A stretch of DNA of 46,857 bases from RGIG9079 sp964567845. Its GTDB lineage: Bacteria; Bacteroidota; Bacteroidia; Bacteroidales; Marinifilaceae. The stretch lies in assembly GCA_964567845.1 (NCBI GenBank), contig CAZMOG010000007.1, positions 1 to 46,857 of the forward strand, given 5' to 3'. Under the pieces are notes generated by a model that worked only from the letters and a program-made list of their open reading frames with translations, was not told the origin of the DNA and searched no databases. Both the position numbers and the translations under genes were made by a program. Each line of letters begins with the position of its first letter. Within the stretch, counting starts at the first letter, position 1. This document shows positions 7,330-16,717 of the stretch, piece by piece.

Positions 7330-9642
7330 ATGAGAAGAGTTTTGACAATCTTGGTTGCAATTTTGGCTACTGTTCAGGTGGCTGTTGCGCAGTATCCAAT
7401 CGAGAGTAATCAGGCGGTGGTTCCTTTGAAGGCTTTGTCTTTCGATTATGACGAGGTGCGCTTGTTGGATGGACCTTTCAAGAGTGCAATGGAGGTTAAT
7501 CAGCAATGGTTGAAAGGTGCCGATGAGAAGCGTTTTCTGCACAACTTCCGAGTAACCGCAGGATTGAAAACCGATGCAACCGCATTCGAGGGGTGGGAAG
7601 CTTTGGATATTGAGTTGCGAGGCCACACTCTTGGACATTTACTGTCGGCATACGCACTTATGTATGCTACCACAGACGATGAGTTTTATAAGGAGAAGAG
7701 TGCGCGATTTGTGGCAGGATTGGCAGAGTGTCAGGAGGCTCTTGGCGAGAGTGGCTATTTGAGTGCCTTCCCTGAAAAACTTATCGATAGAGCAATTCAG
7801 GGCAAACAGGTTTGGGCTCCGTGGTACACTCTTCATAAAATATATCAGGGAATGTTGGATCAATATCTGATTTGCGGTAACGAGCAGGCTTTTCAGGTAT
7901 TGATGAAAATGTGTGACTGGGCATACGGAAAGTTGAGTCCGCTAACCAAAGAGGAGTTGAACAGAATGTTGCTCAACGAGTTTGGCGGTATGGAGGAGAC
8001 AATGTACAATGTCTATGCAGTTACAGGCGATAGCCGCCATAAGGATCTGGCATATATGTTCCGCGACTACAAGATTTTCAATCCGCTAATGGCCCGTCGT
8101 GATGAGTTGGGTGGAAATCATGCCAATACCCAGATTCCAAAGGCTATCGGAGAGGCACGTGGTTACGAGGTTACAGGCGATACAAGCGAGCAGGGGGTTG
8201 CAAAGTTCTTCTGGGAGACAGTGTTGAAAAACCATACATACGTTACTGGTGGTAACAGTGATAGTGAGTATTTTGGCGAGGCCGGAAAGTTAAGCACTCG
8301 TCTTGGTCAGAATACCACCGAGACCTGTAATACCTACAATATGTTGAAACTTACCCGCCATCTGTTTCTGTGGGAGGCCTCGCCCAAATATGCAGATTAC
8401 TATGAGCGAGCACTGTTTAACCACATTTTGTCGTCGCAGGACCCTGTTACCGGAGGTGTTACCTATTTCCACACACTGCATCCGGGAAGTGCGAAGGATT
8501 TCAACCGTCCGTTCCACGACTTTACCTGTTGTTGCGGTACAGCATACGAGAGCCACTCTAAATATGGCGAGGCTATCTACTATAAGGGTGCCGATGAGAA
8601 GGGAGTGTATGTGAATCTCTTTATCGCGTCGGAGTTGAATTGGCAGGAGAAAGGATTCGGTTTGAAGCAGGAGACAAGTTTCCCCGATGTATCATCGACT
8701 AAGCTTACGGTAACTGCCGAGCAACCGACAAACCTGACAATCTATATGCGCTATCCGAAGTGGGCGGTTAGTGGAATTACCGTTAAGGTTAATGGCAAAA
8801 AGGTGGCTGTAAAGGGTAAGCCCGGAAGCTATGTTGCGATTAACAGAACCTGGAAGAGTGGCGATGTGATTGAATCGGAGATGCCAATGTCGCTTCATGC
8901 CGAGTACATGCCCGATAACAAGCAGATTGGAGCAATTCTGTACGGGCCAATTGTCCTGGCAGCCGAGCTTGGTAAGGAGCAGATTGACGAAACCTTCGGT
9001 GTGCCTGTATTTGTGAATGTTCCTAAGAAGTTGACAGACTGGATTAAGCCTGTCGAGGGTAAGCCAATGACCTTTAGGACTGTAGGAGTTGGCCGTCCAA
9101 ATGAGGCTCTTTTGTCACCATTGTATAAGATTAACGACCAGCGTTACTCGGTATATTTTGACTTCTTTACCGAGGAGGATTGGACAAATAAGCAGGAGGA
9201 GTATAAGCGCAAGTTGGCCGAGGAGAAGGCTATTGCCGACAGAACCATTGACTGGATCGGTGTGGGAGAGTCGCAGTCGGAGCGAGATCACAATGTTGAG
9301 AGTATGGTGAGCTATATTTACCAGCAGGGTGGAAAGATGGGACGCGATGTGCGTATCGACGGTTATATCCGCTACGATGTAAAGGTAGATCCCAATGGTA
9401 AGAATGAGTTGATGTTGACCTATTGGGGTGGCGATACCGATGTGGATTACAGAATTTATATTGATGGTAAGGAGGCGCTGTATGTGAAGATGGTGGAGCT
9501 TGCACCTGCAGGACAGTTTGCAAACCATTTCTTCGAGTTGCCCCAGGAGTTGACTAAGGGTAAGGTGCGTGTTGAGTTGCGTTTTGTTCCAATTACCCGC
9601 TCTGCTCCAACATACGGAATCAGAATAGTTAGGAGTGAATAG
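7330..9642 (+). CDS. secreted GH127 (DUF1680) glycoside hydrolase, probable beta-L-arabinofuranosidase
   Basis: GH127 enzymes remove beta-L-arabinofuranosyl units from plant glycoproteins and pectins, using a cysteine nucleophile held by a Zn site. The 770-residue protein starts at ATG 7330 with a signal peptide ending near VAVAQ; an in-frame TTG at 7306 would break the signal, so it is rejected. The Zn/catalytic motifs seen in HypBA1 (E338-x-C340, C417-C418) correspond to E331-x-C333 in TETCNT and to C400-C401 in TCCCGT. A third cysteine, C402, follows directly. The (alpha/alpha)6 barrel fills about residues 30-500. A C-terminal beta-rich region (about 650-770) resembles the accessory domain of this family. 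Sugar specificity is inferred from the family. It follows thrC closely but has no obvious role in threonine synthesis. Confidence 0.87.
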   Translation: MRRVLTILVAILATVQVAVAQYPIESNQAVVPLKALSFDYDEVRLLDGPFKSAMEVNQQWLKGADEKRFLHNFRVTAGLKTDATAFEGWEALDIELRGHTLGHLLSAYALMYATTDDEFYKEKSARFVAGLAECQEALGESGYLSAFPEKLIDRAIQGKQVWAPWYTLHKIYQGMLDQYLICGNEQAFQVLMKMCDWAYGKLSPLTKEELNRMLLNEFGGMEETMYNVYAVTGDSRHKDLAYMFRDYKIFNPLMARRDELGGNHANTQIPKAIGEARGYEVTGDTSEQGVAKFFWETVLKNHTYVTGGNSDSEYFGEAGKLSTRLGQNTTETCNTYNMLKLTRHLFLWEASPKYADYYERALFNHILSSQDPVTGGVTYFHTLHPGSAKDFNRPFHDFTCCCGTAYESHSKYGEAIYYKGADEKGVYVNLFIASELNWQEKGFGLKQETSFPDVSSTKLTVTAEQPTNLTIYMRYPKWAVSGITVKVNGKKVAVKGKPGSYVAINRTWKSGDVIESEMPMSLHAEYMPDNKQIGAILYGPIVLAAELGKEQIDETFGVPVFVNVPKKLTDWIKPVEGKPMTFRTVGVGRPNEALLSPLYKINDQRYSVYFDFFTEEDWTNKQEEYKRKLAEEKAIADRTIDWIGVGESQSERDHNVESMVSYIYQQGGKMGRDVRIDGYIRYDVKVDPNGKNELMLTYWGGDTDVDYRIYIDGKEALYVKMVELAPAGQFANHFFELPQELTKGKVRVELRFVPITRSAPTYGIRIVRSE

Positions 9643-9655
9643 TTAGGAGTTTGAC

Positions 9656-10201
9656 ATGGAGTATCAAGAGAGAGTAGAGAGGGCGGTGGTCCTGTTTAAG
9701 GAGGGGTATAACTGTTCACAAGCGGTTTGCGCAGCCTTTGCCGATATTTATGGCTTGACCTTTGAACAGGCTTTGAAGGTCTCTGCATCGTTTGGTGGCG
9801 GAATTGGCCGAATGAGAATGGTTTGCGGTGCTGCAAGCGGTATGTTTCTTTTGGCAGGTTTGGAGTGTGGATCTACCGACCCCAAAGATAATGACGCAAA
9901 GGGAGCAAATTATAAGGTGGTGCAGCAACTTGCAACCGAGTTCGCCAAGCGTAATGGTTCGTTGATTTGCGGAGAGTTGCTTGGTTTGGTTAAGCCGGGA
10001 GAGGGAGGTGCCGGAGCGTTGCTTAATCCAATCTATAGGGAGAGAATGGAGGAGCAGAAGCATAGACCAAATTATAGGAGGGCTTTGTTGAACCCCAATC
10101 CCGAGGCAAGAACCGAGGAGTATTATAAAAAACGCCCCTGTGCGAAGATGGTTGAAGAGGGGGCAAGAATCTTTGCCGAATACCTTCAGGGAAAATTGTA
10201 G
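9656..10201 (+). CDS. C_GCAxxG_C_C family putative redox protein
   Basis: This 181-residue protein is from a cysteine-rich family found in anaerobes and believed to be redox-active or metal-binding; its biochemical role is unknown. Conserved cysteines are visible at C20 and C25 (GYNCSQAVC), C57 in the CGAASG motif, C71, C105 (LICGELL) and C162 (RPCAKM). The linker between C105 and C162 is longer than I expect and contains ALLNP twice (about residues 121 and 143), suggesting a small internal duplication. A TAGGAG-like ribosome binding site precedes the ATG at 9656. It sits 13 nt after the GH127 gene and 6 nt before the sigma factor gene. Confidence 0.85.
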   Translation: MEYQERVERAVVLFKEGYNCSQAVCAAFADIYGLTFEQALKVSASFGGGIGRMRMVCGAASGMFLLAGLECGSTDPKDNDAKGANYKVVQQLATEFAKRNGSLICGELLGLVKPGEGGAGALLNPIYRERMEEQKHRPNYRRALLNPNPEARTEEYYKKRPCAKMVEEGARIFAEYLQGKL

Positions 10202-10207
10202 TAGTGC

Positions 10208-10774
10208 ATGGATAACTATTCCGACAAGGCAAAACTGCTGGCTGCCGATATTAGGGGTGGCGATGTCAAGGCGTTTGAACTCTTTTACAGATTGGAGTTC
10301 AATAACCTTGTGCACTTTGTGAATAGTTATGTACACAGCCTGGAGCTTGCCGAGGATTTGGCTCAGGAGACACTTTGTACGTTGTGGGAGAAACGCGACA
10401 GAATAGATAGTACTAACAACTTACGGGCATACGTATATAAAATTGCCCGAAATAAAACTATAAACAGTCTGAACTCCAAGGCGTTGTTTGCCGATCAGAA
10501 GCGGCGCATGGAGTTAAATGAAGAGATAACAGCTCTTGAAGATACCTCGCTCGATAATTTAATCGAGTCGCTTGAATTGGAGAAACTTATTCGGGAGGTG
10601 TGGAGTAATATTCCCGAGAGTGCCCGTGAAAGTTTTACGCTGAGCCGTGGAGAGGGGTTGACCAATAAGGAGATAGCCAAGATACGAGGATTAAGCACCA
10701 AGGCTATAGAGTATCATATCCACATTTCGCTCAATCTTTTCAGAAAAATGCTTAAAGACTTCTTTATGTTTTAG
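10208..10774 (+). CDS. FecI-type ECF RNA polymerase sigma factor
   Basis: This 188-residue sigma factor belongs to the ECF group expanded in Bacteroides. Sigma-2 covers about residues 20-88 (AEDLAQETLCTLWEKRD). Sigma-4 covers about 130-185, with the helix-turn-helix region GLTNKEIAKIRGLSTKAIEYH. It is followed directly by a fecR anti-sigma gene and then a SusC receptor carrying an STN domain. That is the standard order for cell-surface signalling, in which ligand binding at the receptor releases the sigma factor. Its likely target is the susC promoter downstream, but no target motif is evident. The coding start is close to the previous stop, so basal expression may come from readthrough. Confidence 0.94.
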   Translation: MDNYSDKAKLLAADIRGGDVKAFELFYRLEFNNLVHFVNSYVHSLELAEDLAQETLCTLWEKRDRIDSTNNLRAYVYKIARNKTINSLNSKALFADQKRRMELNEEITALEDTSLDNLIESLELEKLIREVWSNIPESARESFTLSRGEGLTNKEIAKIRGLSTKAIEYHIHISLNLFRKMLKDFFMF

Positions 10775-10802
10775 GGATAAATATTAATTCGTTGTATTAT
10801 AT

Positions 10803-11657
10803 ATGATGAAGAACCTAAAAATGGAAGAGCGGAATAGAAGAGTTTTTGACTCAATGCCCAATACCCCCTATTTGGGTAAGTTGCCTCATTTCTCTAAAGG
10901 CGGTAGCGAGGTGTGGGGTGTAATTACAAGGGTAGCAGCAGTATTGTCGATACCTTTGGCCCTCTATTTTTTTATCACTTTGAATGCAAGCAAGAGTGGA
11001 GTTGTCACTGAAAAATTGCCCGAAGTTTCAAATAGAATCTATACTGTAGAGAATGGGGTAAAAGGCAAGGTAACCCTGCCCGATAGTACCGTTGTGTGGC
11101 TGAATTGTGGCACAACTCTGGCTCTGAGCAATGATTTCCACACAGAACGGCGGGTAACTCTTTCGGGCGAGGCCTATTTTGATGTAAAGGCAGATAAGCA
11201 GAATCCATTCTATATTAATACCGGTAAAGGAGTCACCGTTAAGGTAACAGGAACCGAGTTCAATCTGAGTTGTTATAATGACCAGAATGATGTAAAACTC
11301 TGTTTGTTGGAGGGCTCTGTTGAGTTACTCGACGGCAAGAAGACAATCTACAGAATGACAAAGCACGAAGAGGTTTCAATTCTGAATAGCAACGTTGCAC
11401 CTACCAAGGCCGAGGCAGAGTTGAGGACTGCATGGATGCAAGGTCGTCTTATCTTTGATAATACCCCTATGGAAGAGGTAGTTAAAAGATTAGAGAAGTG
11501 GTATGGAGTGCAGATCAAGGTGGAGAGCAGCAAGATTTTTAAATCCTCGTTTACAGGAGATTTTCAGGCAGAATCAATAATTCAGGTATTGGAATTAATG
11601 AAGATTACCTCGGCAGTCAACTATACAATCGAGGGTAAAGAGGTACGTATCTTTTAA
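10803..11657 (+). CDS. FecR-family anti-sigma factor
   Basis: FecR proteins sit in the inner membrane, hold the cognate ECF sigma factor at their cytoplasmic N-terminus, and read the signal from the receptor's STN domain in the periplasm. The 284-residue protein has a short cytoplasmic part, one transmembrane helix at about residues 38-60, a FecR domain (about 85-180) with the typical GEAYFDV and GTEFNLSCY, and a C-terminal DUF4974-type region (about 215-284, starting RLIFDNTPMEEVV). The paired sigma factor lies 28 nt upstream. Two ATGs start the frame (10803 and 10806); the first is given. Confidence 0.93.
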   Translation: MMKNLKMEERNRRVFDSMPNTPYLGKLPHFSKGGSEVWGVITRVAAVLSIPLALYFFITLNASKSGVVTEKLPEVSNRIYTVENGVKGKVTLPDSTVVWLNCGTTLALSNDFHTERRVTLSGEAYFDVKADKQNPFYINTGKGVTVKVTGTEFNLSCYNDQNDVKLCLLEGSVELLDGKKTIYRMTKHEEVSILNSNVAPTKAEAELRTAWMQGRLIFDNTPMEEVVKRLEKWYGVQIKVESSKIFKSSFTGDFQAESIIQVLELMKITSAVNYTIEGKEVRIF

Positions 11658-11718
11658 TATCCCCTTTTTTTATTTAGGGTAAAGGCCGTTTTTCTTGTAT
11701 TATAGAAAAATGGTGCTA

Positions 11719-14700
11719 ATGAAATATTCTCAAAAATTCAGATTAATACTCATTGCTCTTGCACTTCTGTGTGGTAATCAGCTTGCTGCACAGAGTAAGA
11801 GCATTTCGGTCAACGCTCAGAATGTTGTTTTGGGCGAGGTCTTGAAGAGTATATCATCGCAAAGCGATTACAAGTTCGTCTATAACAACAATGTTATCGA
11901 TGTTGATAAAAAGGTAACGGCAAAAGTAAGTGATACAGATATTGAATCAGTGCTTAATGCCATTTTGCAGGGTACAAATATTACCTATACAATCATCGAT
12001 AAGCAGATTGCTCTCTCGCTTGATGCAAATAGTATTGTAAGTAGAGTTGATACGGTCGAGATAGAGTCTCGAACTGTTACAGGTAGAGTCATCGATAGTA
12101 ATGCGGAGCCCTTGCCCGGAGCATCAATCTCTATAAATGGTGCTGCAATAGGGGCAATTACCGACATCGATGGGACCTATACAATCATTGTTCCCAATGA
12201 CCCATCGACAACTCTCCACTTTAACTTTATGGGAATGAAACCGCAAGTTAAGGTGCTTGGCGAGAGTGATGTATGCAATGTAATGTTGGAGATGGATGAT
12301 AAACATTTGGCTCAGGTTGTGGTTACCGGTTATCAGACCATTTCGCGTGAAAGATCGGCAGGCTCGTTTTCCAAGGTCGATGGTGCTGAGATTAAAGATC
12401 GAGGAAACGCTCATGGTGATATTTTAAAGGCTTTAGAGGGAACGGTTCCCGGTTTGAGTGTGAATACAACCGCCGAGGGAACCTCCTATATTATTCGTGG
12501 AATTACCTCTATCAATTCAAACCAAGAGCCTTTGTACATTGTGGATGGAGTGAAAATGACGCGTAGTCAGGTGAGTCGAATGGTAAATCCCAACGATGTT
12601 GAAAATGTAACCTTTCTAAAAGATGCCACTGCAGCATCAATCTGGGGTGCACAAGCCGCTAATGGAGTAATTGTCTTGACAACAAAAACGGGTTCTTCGC
12701 GTGGAGAGTTGAATATAGAGTACAATGGCTCTTTTACTTTTAAGGGTATGCCCGATTATGGCTATATGGATATGATGTCGAGTGCCGATTTTATAAAGGC
12801 GGCACAGGAGGTGTTCGATCCAGATACATATAGCTGGAAAGATATAAATAGTACCACCTTTGGAACCTCTGCAAATTTCCCTGTTATCTATCCTCACGAG
12901 GATGCAATGTACCGTTTCTATCTGGGTGAAATTTCGGCAGCTGAGTGTAACGACATTTTGGACAAGTTGAGCAGCAGTAATGGCCGAGATCAGTATGAGA
13001 AGTACTTTATGAGTAACTCATATCTTACCAACCACTCGCTTTCATTCTCAGGGGGAAGTGATAATAATAACTACTATTTATCGTTGGAGTACCAAAGAGA
13101 GCAGGGTTCATCGCAAAATATAGCCGACGAGTACAAGGTCTATATGCGAGATATGCTTGATATTACCAAATGGATGAAATTGGATTTGTCGCTTAATGCC
13201 TTCTATGCAAAGCAGACAAGCCATCTTACATCAAATCACGAATATGGGAATCATCTTACATCGTTGCCATACGCCATGTTCTTTGATGAAAACGGCAATG
13301 AACTTTCATATACAGGTTATCTGATGAATAGCGATTTACAGCAACAAGTAGAGACGGTTACCGGTTTTAGTTTGGACTACATGCCTGTATCAGATTGGCG
13401 TAAATCTTTAAACAAAACAAATACCTATAGCGTTCGTGCCAATGCAGGTTTGACAATTGATATTTTTGATGGTCTTTCGTACGAGGGCAGGTTCCAGTAT
13501 ATGGTAGATAATTCAAAAAGCGAGCAGTTCTATCCCGGAGATACGTACAAGGTTAGGCTTGATAGAGCATTTGCGACAGATAAGAATGGAGTTCAATATC
13601 TTCCATCGTCGGGAGGTTACTTTACAATGGGTAACTCTTATGGAACAGCTTATACCGTGCGTAATCAGTTGAGCTATGATAAATCTGTTGAGAAAAAACA
13701 CTCTCACCATGTAACTGCTCTTGCAGGTTTTGAGCTGAATAGTAATAAGAACTCTTCGAACTCAACCTTTATGCGAGGCTACGATATGCAGACAATGCAA
13801 CATATCTCTTACGATGATTACAACTTATCACAGACAGGAGTAAGAGATCCGTTACTACCAATGATTGCAGCCGCAACAACCAATCAGTTCGAGCCAAATA
13901 ACTACGATCAGAGTGAAACGGAGTACCGTTTTGTTTCGCTATATGCAAACGGAGCTTATACACTGAATGACCGTTATTCGGTGAATGCCAGCATAAGAGT
14001 CGATCAGTCAAATCTGTTTGGCAGTGACCCAAGCGTGCAGTTCAAACCGATTTGGTCGGTTGGAGCTATCTGGAATATGGGACGCGAGAAGTTTATGGCA
14101 TCGAAAGAGAAGATAGATCGTCTTAACTTGCGCTTGAGCTATGGTTTTGCAGGAAACTCACCGCGTCCTGGCGAAGGAGGTCCGTATGACATTCTTTCAT
14201 CACTTTCCGATCCTCGTTTCAATGAATTCGGATTGGGATATGTTGTAACTACTCCTGCAAATGATAAACTTACATGGGAGAAGACACGCACATGGAACCT
14301 TGGAGTCGATTTTGCTCTGTTTGGAAATAGATTCGGAGGATCATTGGACCTTTATGATAAACACACAACAAACCTTCTGGCCCAAACTCCGGTCGATCCG
14401 ACAACAGGTTTTACAACCGTATTATCGAATGTGGGAACATTGAACAATCGAGGAGTGGAGTTGTCATTAAACAGTTTGAACATCTCGACAGAGTCGTTTA
14501 TGTGGAGTACTCTCTTTAACATTACATACAACCACAACAAACTTGTAAGTATGTATGTCTCTCCTCCCGACACTCCATCAAGTATGGTAGGATATGATTA
14601 TTGGGAGGATTATCCATACGGAACAATATTTGGTTACCGATGGGCAGGGCTTGATCCGGTTGACGGAATGCCTCGTGTCTATGATTCACAAATGAATGCA

Positions 14701-15270
14701 GTCAGAAGTATTACGGACATCGATAATGCCTCGGCAGTTCCATTCCAGGGAACTACGATTCCCCCTTTGTTTGGCTCGTTTAGCAACACTTTAAAATATA
14801 AAGGGTTGGAGTTGTCGTTTATGTTTATCTTTAATGCAGGCCATAGGCTTAGAAACGATGTAAATACCCAATATACATACCGTTTGCAGGGAGAGTTGCA
14901 TAACGATTTTGCAAAGCGTTGGAAAAAACCGGGCGATGAGCTAAAAACCAATGTTCCTGCCTACTTTAAGTTGAATAACACCTCGATCAATGAGTCGGAT
15001 GTACTTGGATTGTATCAATATGCCGATGTCAATGTATTGAATGCGTCGTATGTCAAGTTGCGCGACATAGCACTTTCGTATCACTTCCCTAAAAACATCA
15101 CATCGGCAATTCGAGCAGAAAATATGAGTGTACGCCTTCAGGCATCAAATCTATTCTTGATTGCCTTGAATGGCGAGGGCATTGATCCCGAGGCGTTCTA
15201 TCTGTCGGGAGGAAGCCGTGGCGAGCGTTATAAGCCACACTTCACATTAGGTTTAAACATAGGATTCTAA
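11719..15270 (+). CDS. SusC/RagA-like TonB-dependent receptor with STN domain
   Basis: This is the outer-membrane barrel of a nutrient importer that opens with TonB energy and pairs with the SusD lid encoded next. From ATG 11719 it has 1183 residues: signal peptide (about 1-24, ending LAAQ), STN signalling domain (about 45-95), a carboxypeptidase-regulatory-like beta-sandwich (about 118-200, PLPGASISI), plug domain (about 205-330), then barrel. The STN domain, absent from many SusC proteins, matches the FecI/FecR genes just upstream. The start is uncertain: a TTG at 11695 and ATG at 11710 are in frame, but the 11719 ATG gives the best signal peptide. Substrate is unknown; no CAZyme lies inside the module, and the nearest is the GH127 gene upstream. 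Confidence 0.94.
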   Translation: MKYSQKFRLILIALALLCGNQLAAQSKSISVNAQNVVLGEVLKSISSQSDYKFVYNNNVIDVDKKVTAKVSDTDIESVLNAILQGTNITYTIIDKQIALSLDANSIVSRVDTVEIESRTVTGRVIDSNAEPLPGASISINGAAIGAITDIDGTYTIIVPNDPSTTLHFNFMGMKPQVKVLGESDVCNVMLEMDDKHLAQVVVTGYQTISRERSAGSFSKVDGAEIKDRGNAHGDILKALEGTVPGLSVNTTAEGTSYIIRGITSINSNQEPLYIVDGVKMTRSQVSRMVNPNDVENVTFLKDATAASIWGAQAANGVIVLTTKTGSSRGELNIEYNGSFTFKGMPDYGYMDMMSSADFIKAAQEVFDPDTYSWKDINSTTFGTSANFPVIYPHEDAMYRFYLGEISAAECNDILDKLSSSNGRDQYEKYFMSNSYLTNHSLSFSGGSDNNNYYLSLEYQREQGSSQNIADEYKVYMRDMLDITKWMKLDLSLNAFYAKQTSHLTSNHEYGNHLTSLPYAMFFDENGNELSYTGYLMNSDLQQQVETVTGFSLDYMPVSDWRKSLNKTNTYSVRANAGLTIDIFDGLSYEGRFQYMVDNSKSEQFYPGDTYKVRLDRAFATDKNGVQYLPSSGGYFTMGNSYGTAYTVRNQLSYDKSVEKKHSHHVTALAGFELNSNKNSSNSTFMRGYDMQTMQHISYDDYNLSQTGVRDPLLPMIAAATTNQFEPNNYDQSETEYRFVSLYANGAYTLNDRYSVNASIRVDQSNLFGSDPSVQFKPIWSVGAIWNMGREKFMASKEKIDRLNLRLSYGFAGNSPRPGEGGPYDILSSLSDPRFNEFGLGYVVTTPANDKLTWEKTRTWNLGVDFALFGNRFGGSLDLYDKHTTNLLAQTPVDPTTGFTTVLSNVGTLNNRGVELSLNSLNISTESFMWSTLFNITYNHNKLVSMYVSPPDTPSSMVGYDYWEDYPYGTIFGYRWAGLDPVDGMPRVYDSQMNAVRSITDIDNASAVPFQGTTIPPLFGSFSNTLKYKGLELSFMFIFNAGHRLRNDVNTQYTYRLQGELHNDFAKRWKKPGDELKTNVPAYFKLNNTSINESDVLGLYQYADVNVLNASYVKLRDIALSYHFPKNITSAIRAENMSVRLQASNLFLIALNGEGIDPEAFYLSGGSRGERYKPHFTLGLNIGF

Positions 15271-15274
15271 GCGT

Positions 15275-16687
15275 ATGAAGAGAAGTTTACGTATCACACT
15301 AATAATGGGCTTGATAATGCTTGCAAGTTGCGAGGATTATCTTGATGTAAAACCCCGTGGTTACGATGTTGCCGAGAAGGTAAGTCACTACGAAGGATTA
15401 CTGTATGGAACCGAGACAATCATGCTGGACGAGGTCTTTCCATATATGAGTTTTGAGTGGGAGACAAATAGAGAGGCGTACGAGAATGTATATTCATTGA
15501 TGGGGTCCGATGTAACCAATGCCTACAAATGGGAGGAGAATATCTTCCGCCCCGATGAGAATTGTGGTGAGTGGAACCACTTTGCCGGATTGCTCTATCC
15601 GATGAATGTTGTTGTAAACGGAGTTAATGATGCAGTCGATGGGACAGCTGAGTTGAAGAGAGCTCTATATGCCGAGGCAAGGGTCTTAAGAGCATATATG
15701 ACCTTTATGATGGCACAGTTCTTTGGAGAGCCCTACAATGCTGCAAAGGCTGAAACCTCGCTCAGTGTACCTATAATTACAAAGGCTGCAACAGTGGGTA
15801 ATGCTTTTACACGTCGCACAATGAAGGATGTTTACGATTTCATTATTACTGAAATGACTCAGGCAATCCCCGATATTCCAATAAGAAAAGAGCATCATCT
15901 GCGAGCATTTTCCGTAACTGCAAATGCTATGTTGGGTAGAGTGTATTGGACAATGGGCGATTATGAAAATGCGGTAAAATCACTTGGCGCAGCAATGGAG
16001 CAACTCTCATCGGCAGGGTGTGGATTGCTTGATTACAATGCAATGGAGGTAGAGGGTGAAATTGCCTATCCGGTAGATGATTTGCTAAATCCGGAATTGA
16101 TATACAATGTAGAATCAATGTCGAATATCTGGTCATCAATGTATCCTTCGTACTATGGCTCGGTCCTGCTCTATTTAAAAAGAGATGTGTTGAAGAGCCA
16201 TTACACAAAATCGGACCTTCGTTTATGTTTTATTTCGGGCTTGGAATCGGGAGTAACAGCCTACAAAAAATTTAACAATACCGATACATACTACATAAAC
16301 CTTTCAAAGTTTGTGGGAAACATAGGAATAACGGTTCCTGATTTATACTTAATGTATAGTGAGTCACTTGCACGAATCGGGGAATATGATACAGCCCGTG
16401 CTCTATTGGAGGAGTTGCGTAAAACCAGAATCTCGGGTGATGATTACACTGTTGATGCTGCCGATGGCGATGACCTTATCAAATTCATTGTTGCCGAAAG
16501 GGTGCGTGAATTTGTAGGCTACGGTAATCTGTGGTTCGATATGCGCAGGTTATGGAACGATCCCCTTTTTGATTATCTGAAAGCGACGTACACCCATACC
16601 GATGGGGAGCAGACCTATACTCTTACCGAGGAGCGTTTGACCATGCAAATACCGCCACAAATAACAGCATGGCATCCTGAATATTGA
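15275..16687 (+). CDS. SusD/RagB-like nutrient-binding outer-membrane lipoprotein
   Basis: SusD proteins are surface lipoproteins that cap the SusC barrel and bind the imported ligand. The 470-residue product has a lipoprotein signal with lipobox LASC (C19), then the N-terminal SusD-like fold (EDYLDVKPRG), the TPR-like helix AEARVLRAYMTFMMAQFFGEPY (20 conserved positions in the family) and a C-terminal RagB/SusD region (AERVREFVGYGNLWFDMRR). It is slightly short of the usual 500-600 residues. It follows susC by 4 nt. The ligand is not predictable from sequence. Confidence 0.94.
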   Translation: MKRSLRITLIMGLIMLASCEDYLDVKPRGYDVAEKVSHYEGLLYGTETIMLDEVFPYMSFEWETNREAYENVYSLMGSDVTNAYKWEENIFRPDENCGEWNHFAGLLYPMNVVVNGVNDAVDGTAELKRALYAEARVLRAYMTFMMAQFFGEPYNAAKAETSLSVPIITKAATVGNAFTRRTMKDVYDFIITEMTQAIPDIPIRKEHHLRAFSVTANAMLGRVYWTMGDYENAVKSLGAAMEQLSSAGCGLLDYNAMEVEGEIAYPVDDLLNPELIYNVESMSNIWSSMYPSYYGSVLLYLKRDVLKSHYTKSDLRLCFISGLESGVTAYKKFNNTDTYYINLSKFVGNIGITVPDLYLMYSESLARIGEYDTARALLEELRKTRISGDDYTVDAADGDDLIKFIVAERVREFVGYGNLWFDMRRLWNDPLFDYLKATYTHTDGEQTYTLTEERLTMQIPPQITAWHPEY

Positions 16688-16717
16688 GAACTAATAATAA
16701 ACTAAAATTAATGAACT

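Noticed and set aside
6634..7638. 334-codon open frame on the minus strand
   Set aside because: It is antisense to thrC and the start of the GH127 gene, has no family resemblance, and its length is explained by the codon use of the genuine genes opposite.
9716..10336. 206-codon open frame on the minus strand
   Set aside because: It covers the C_GCAxxG and sigma-factor genes in antisense; its translation is Cys/His/Leu-rich shadow sequence without domains.
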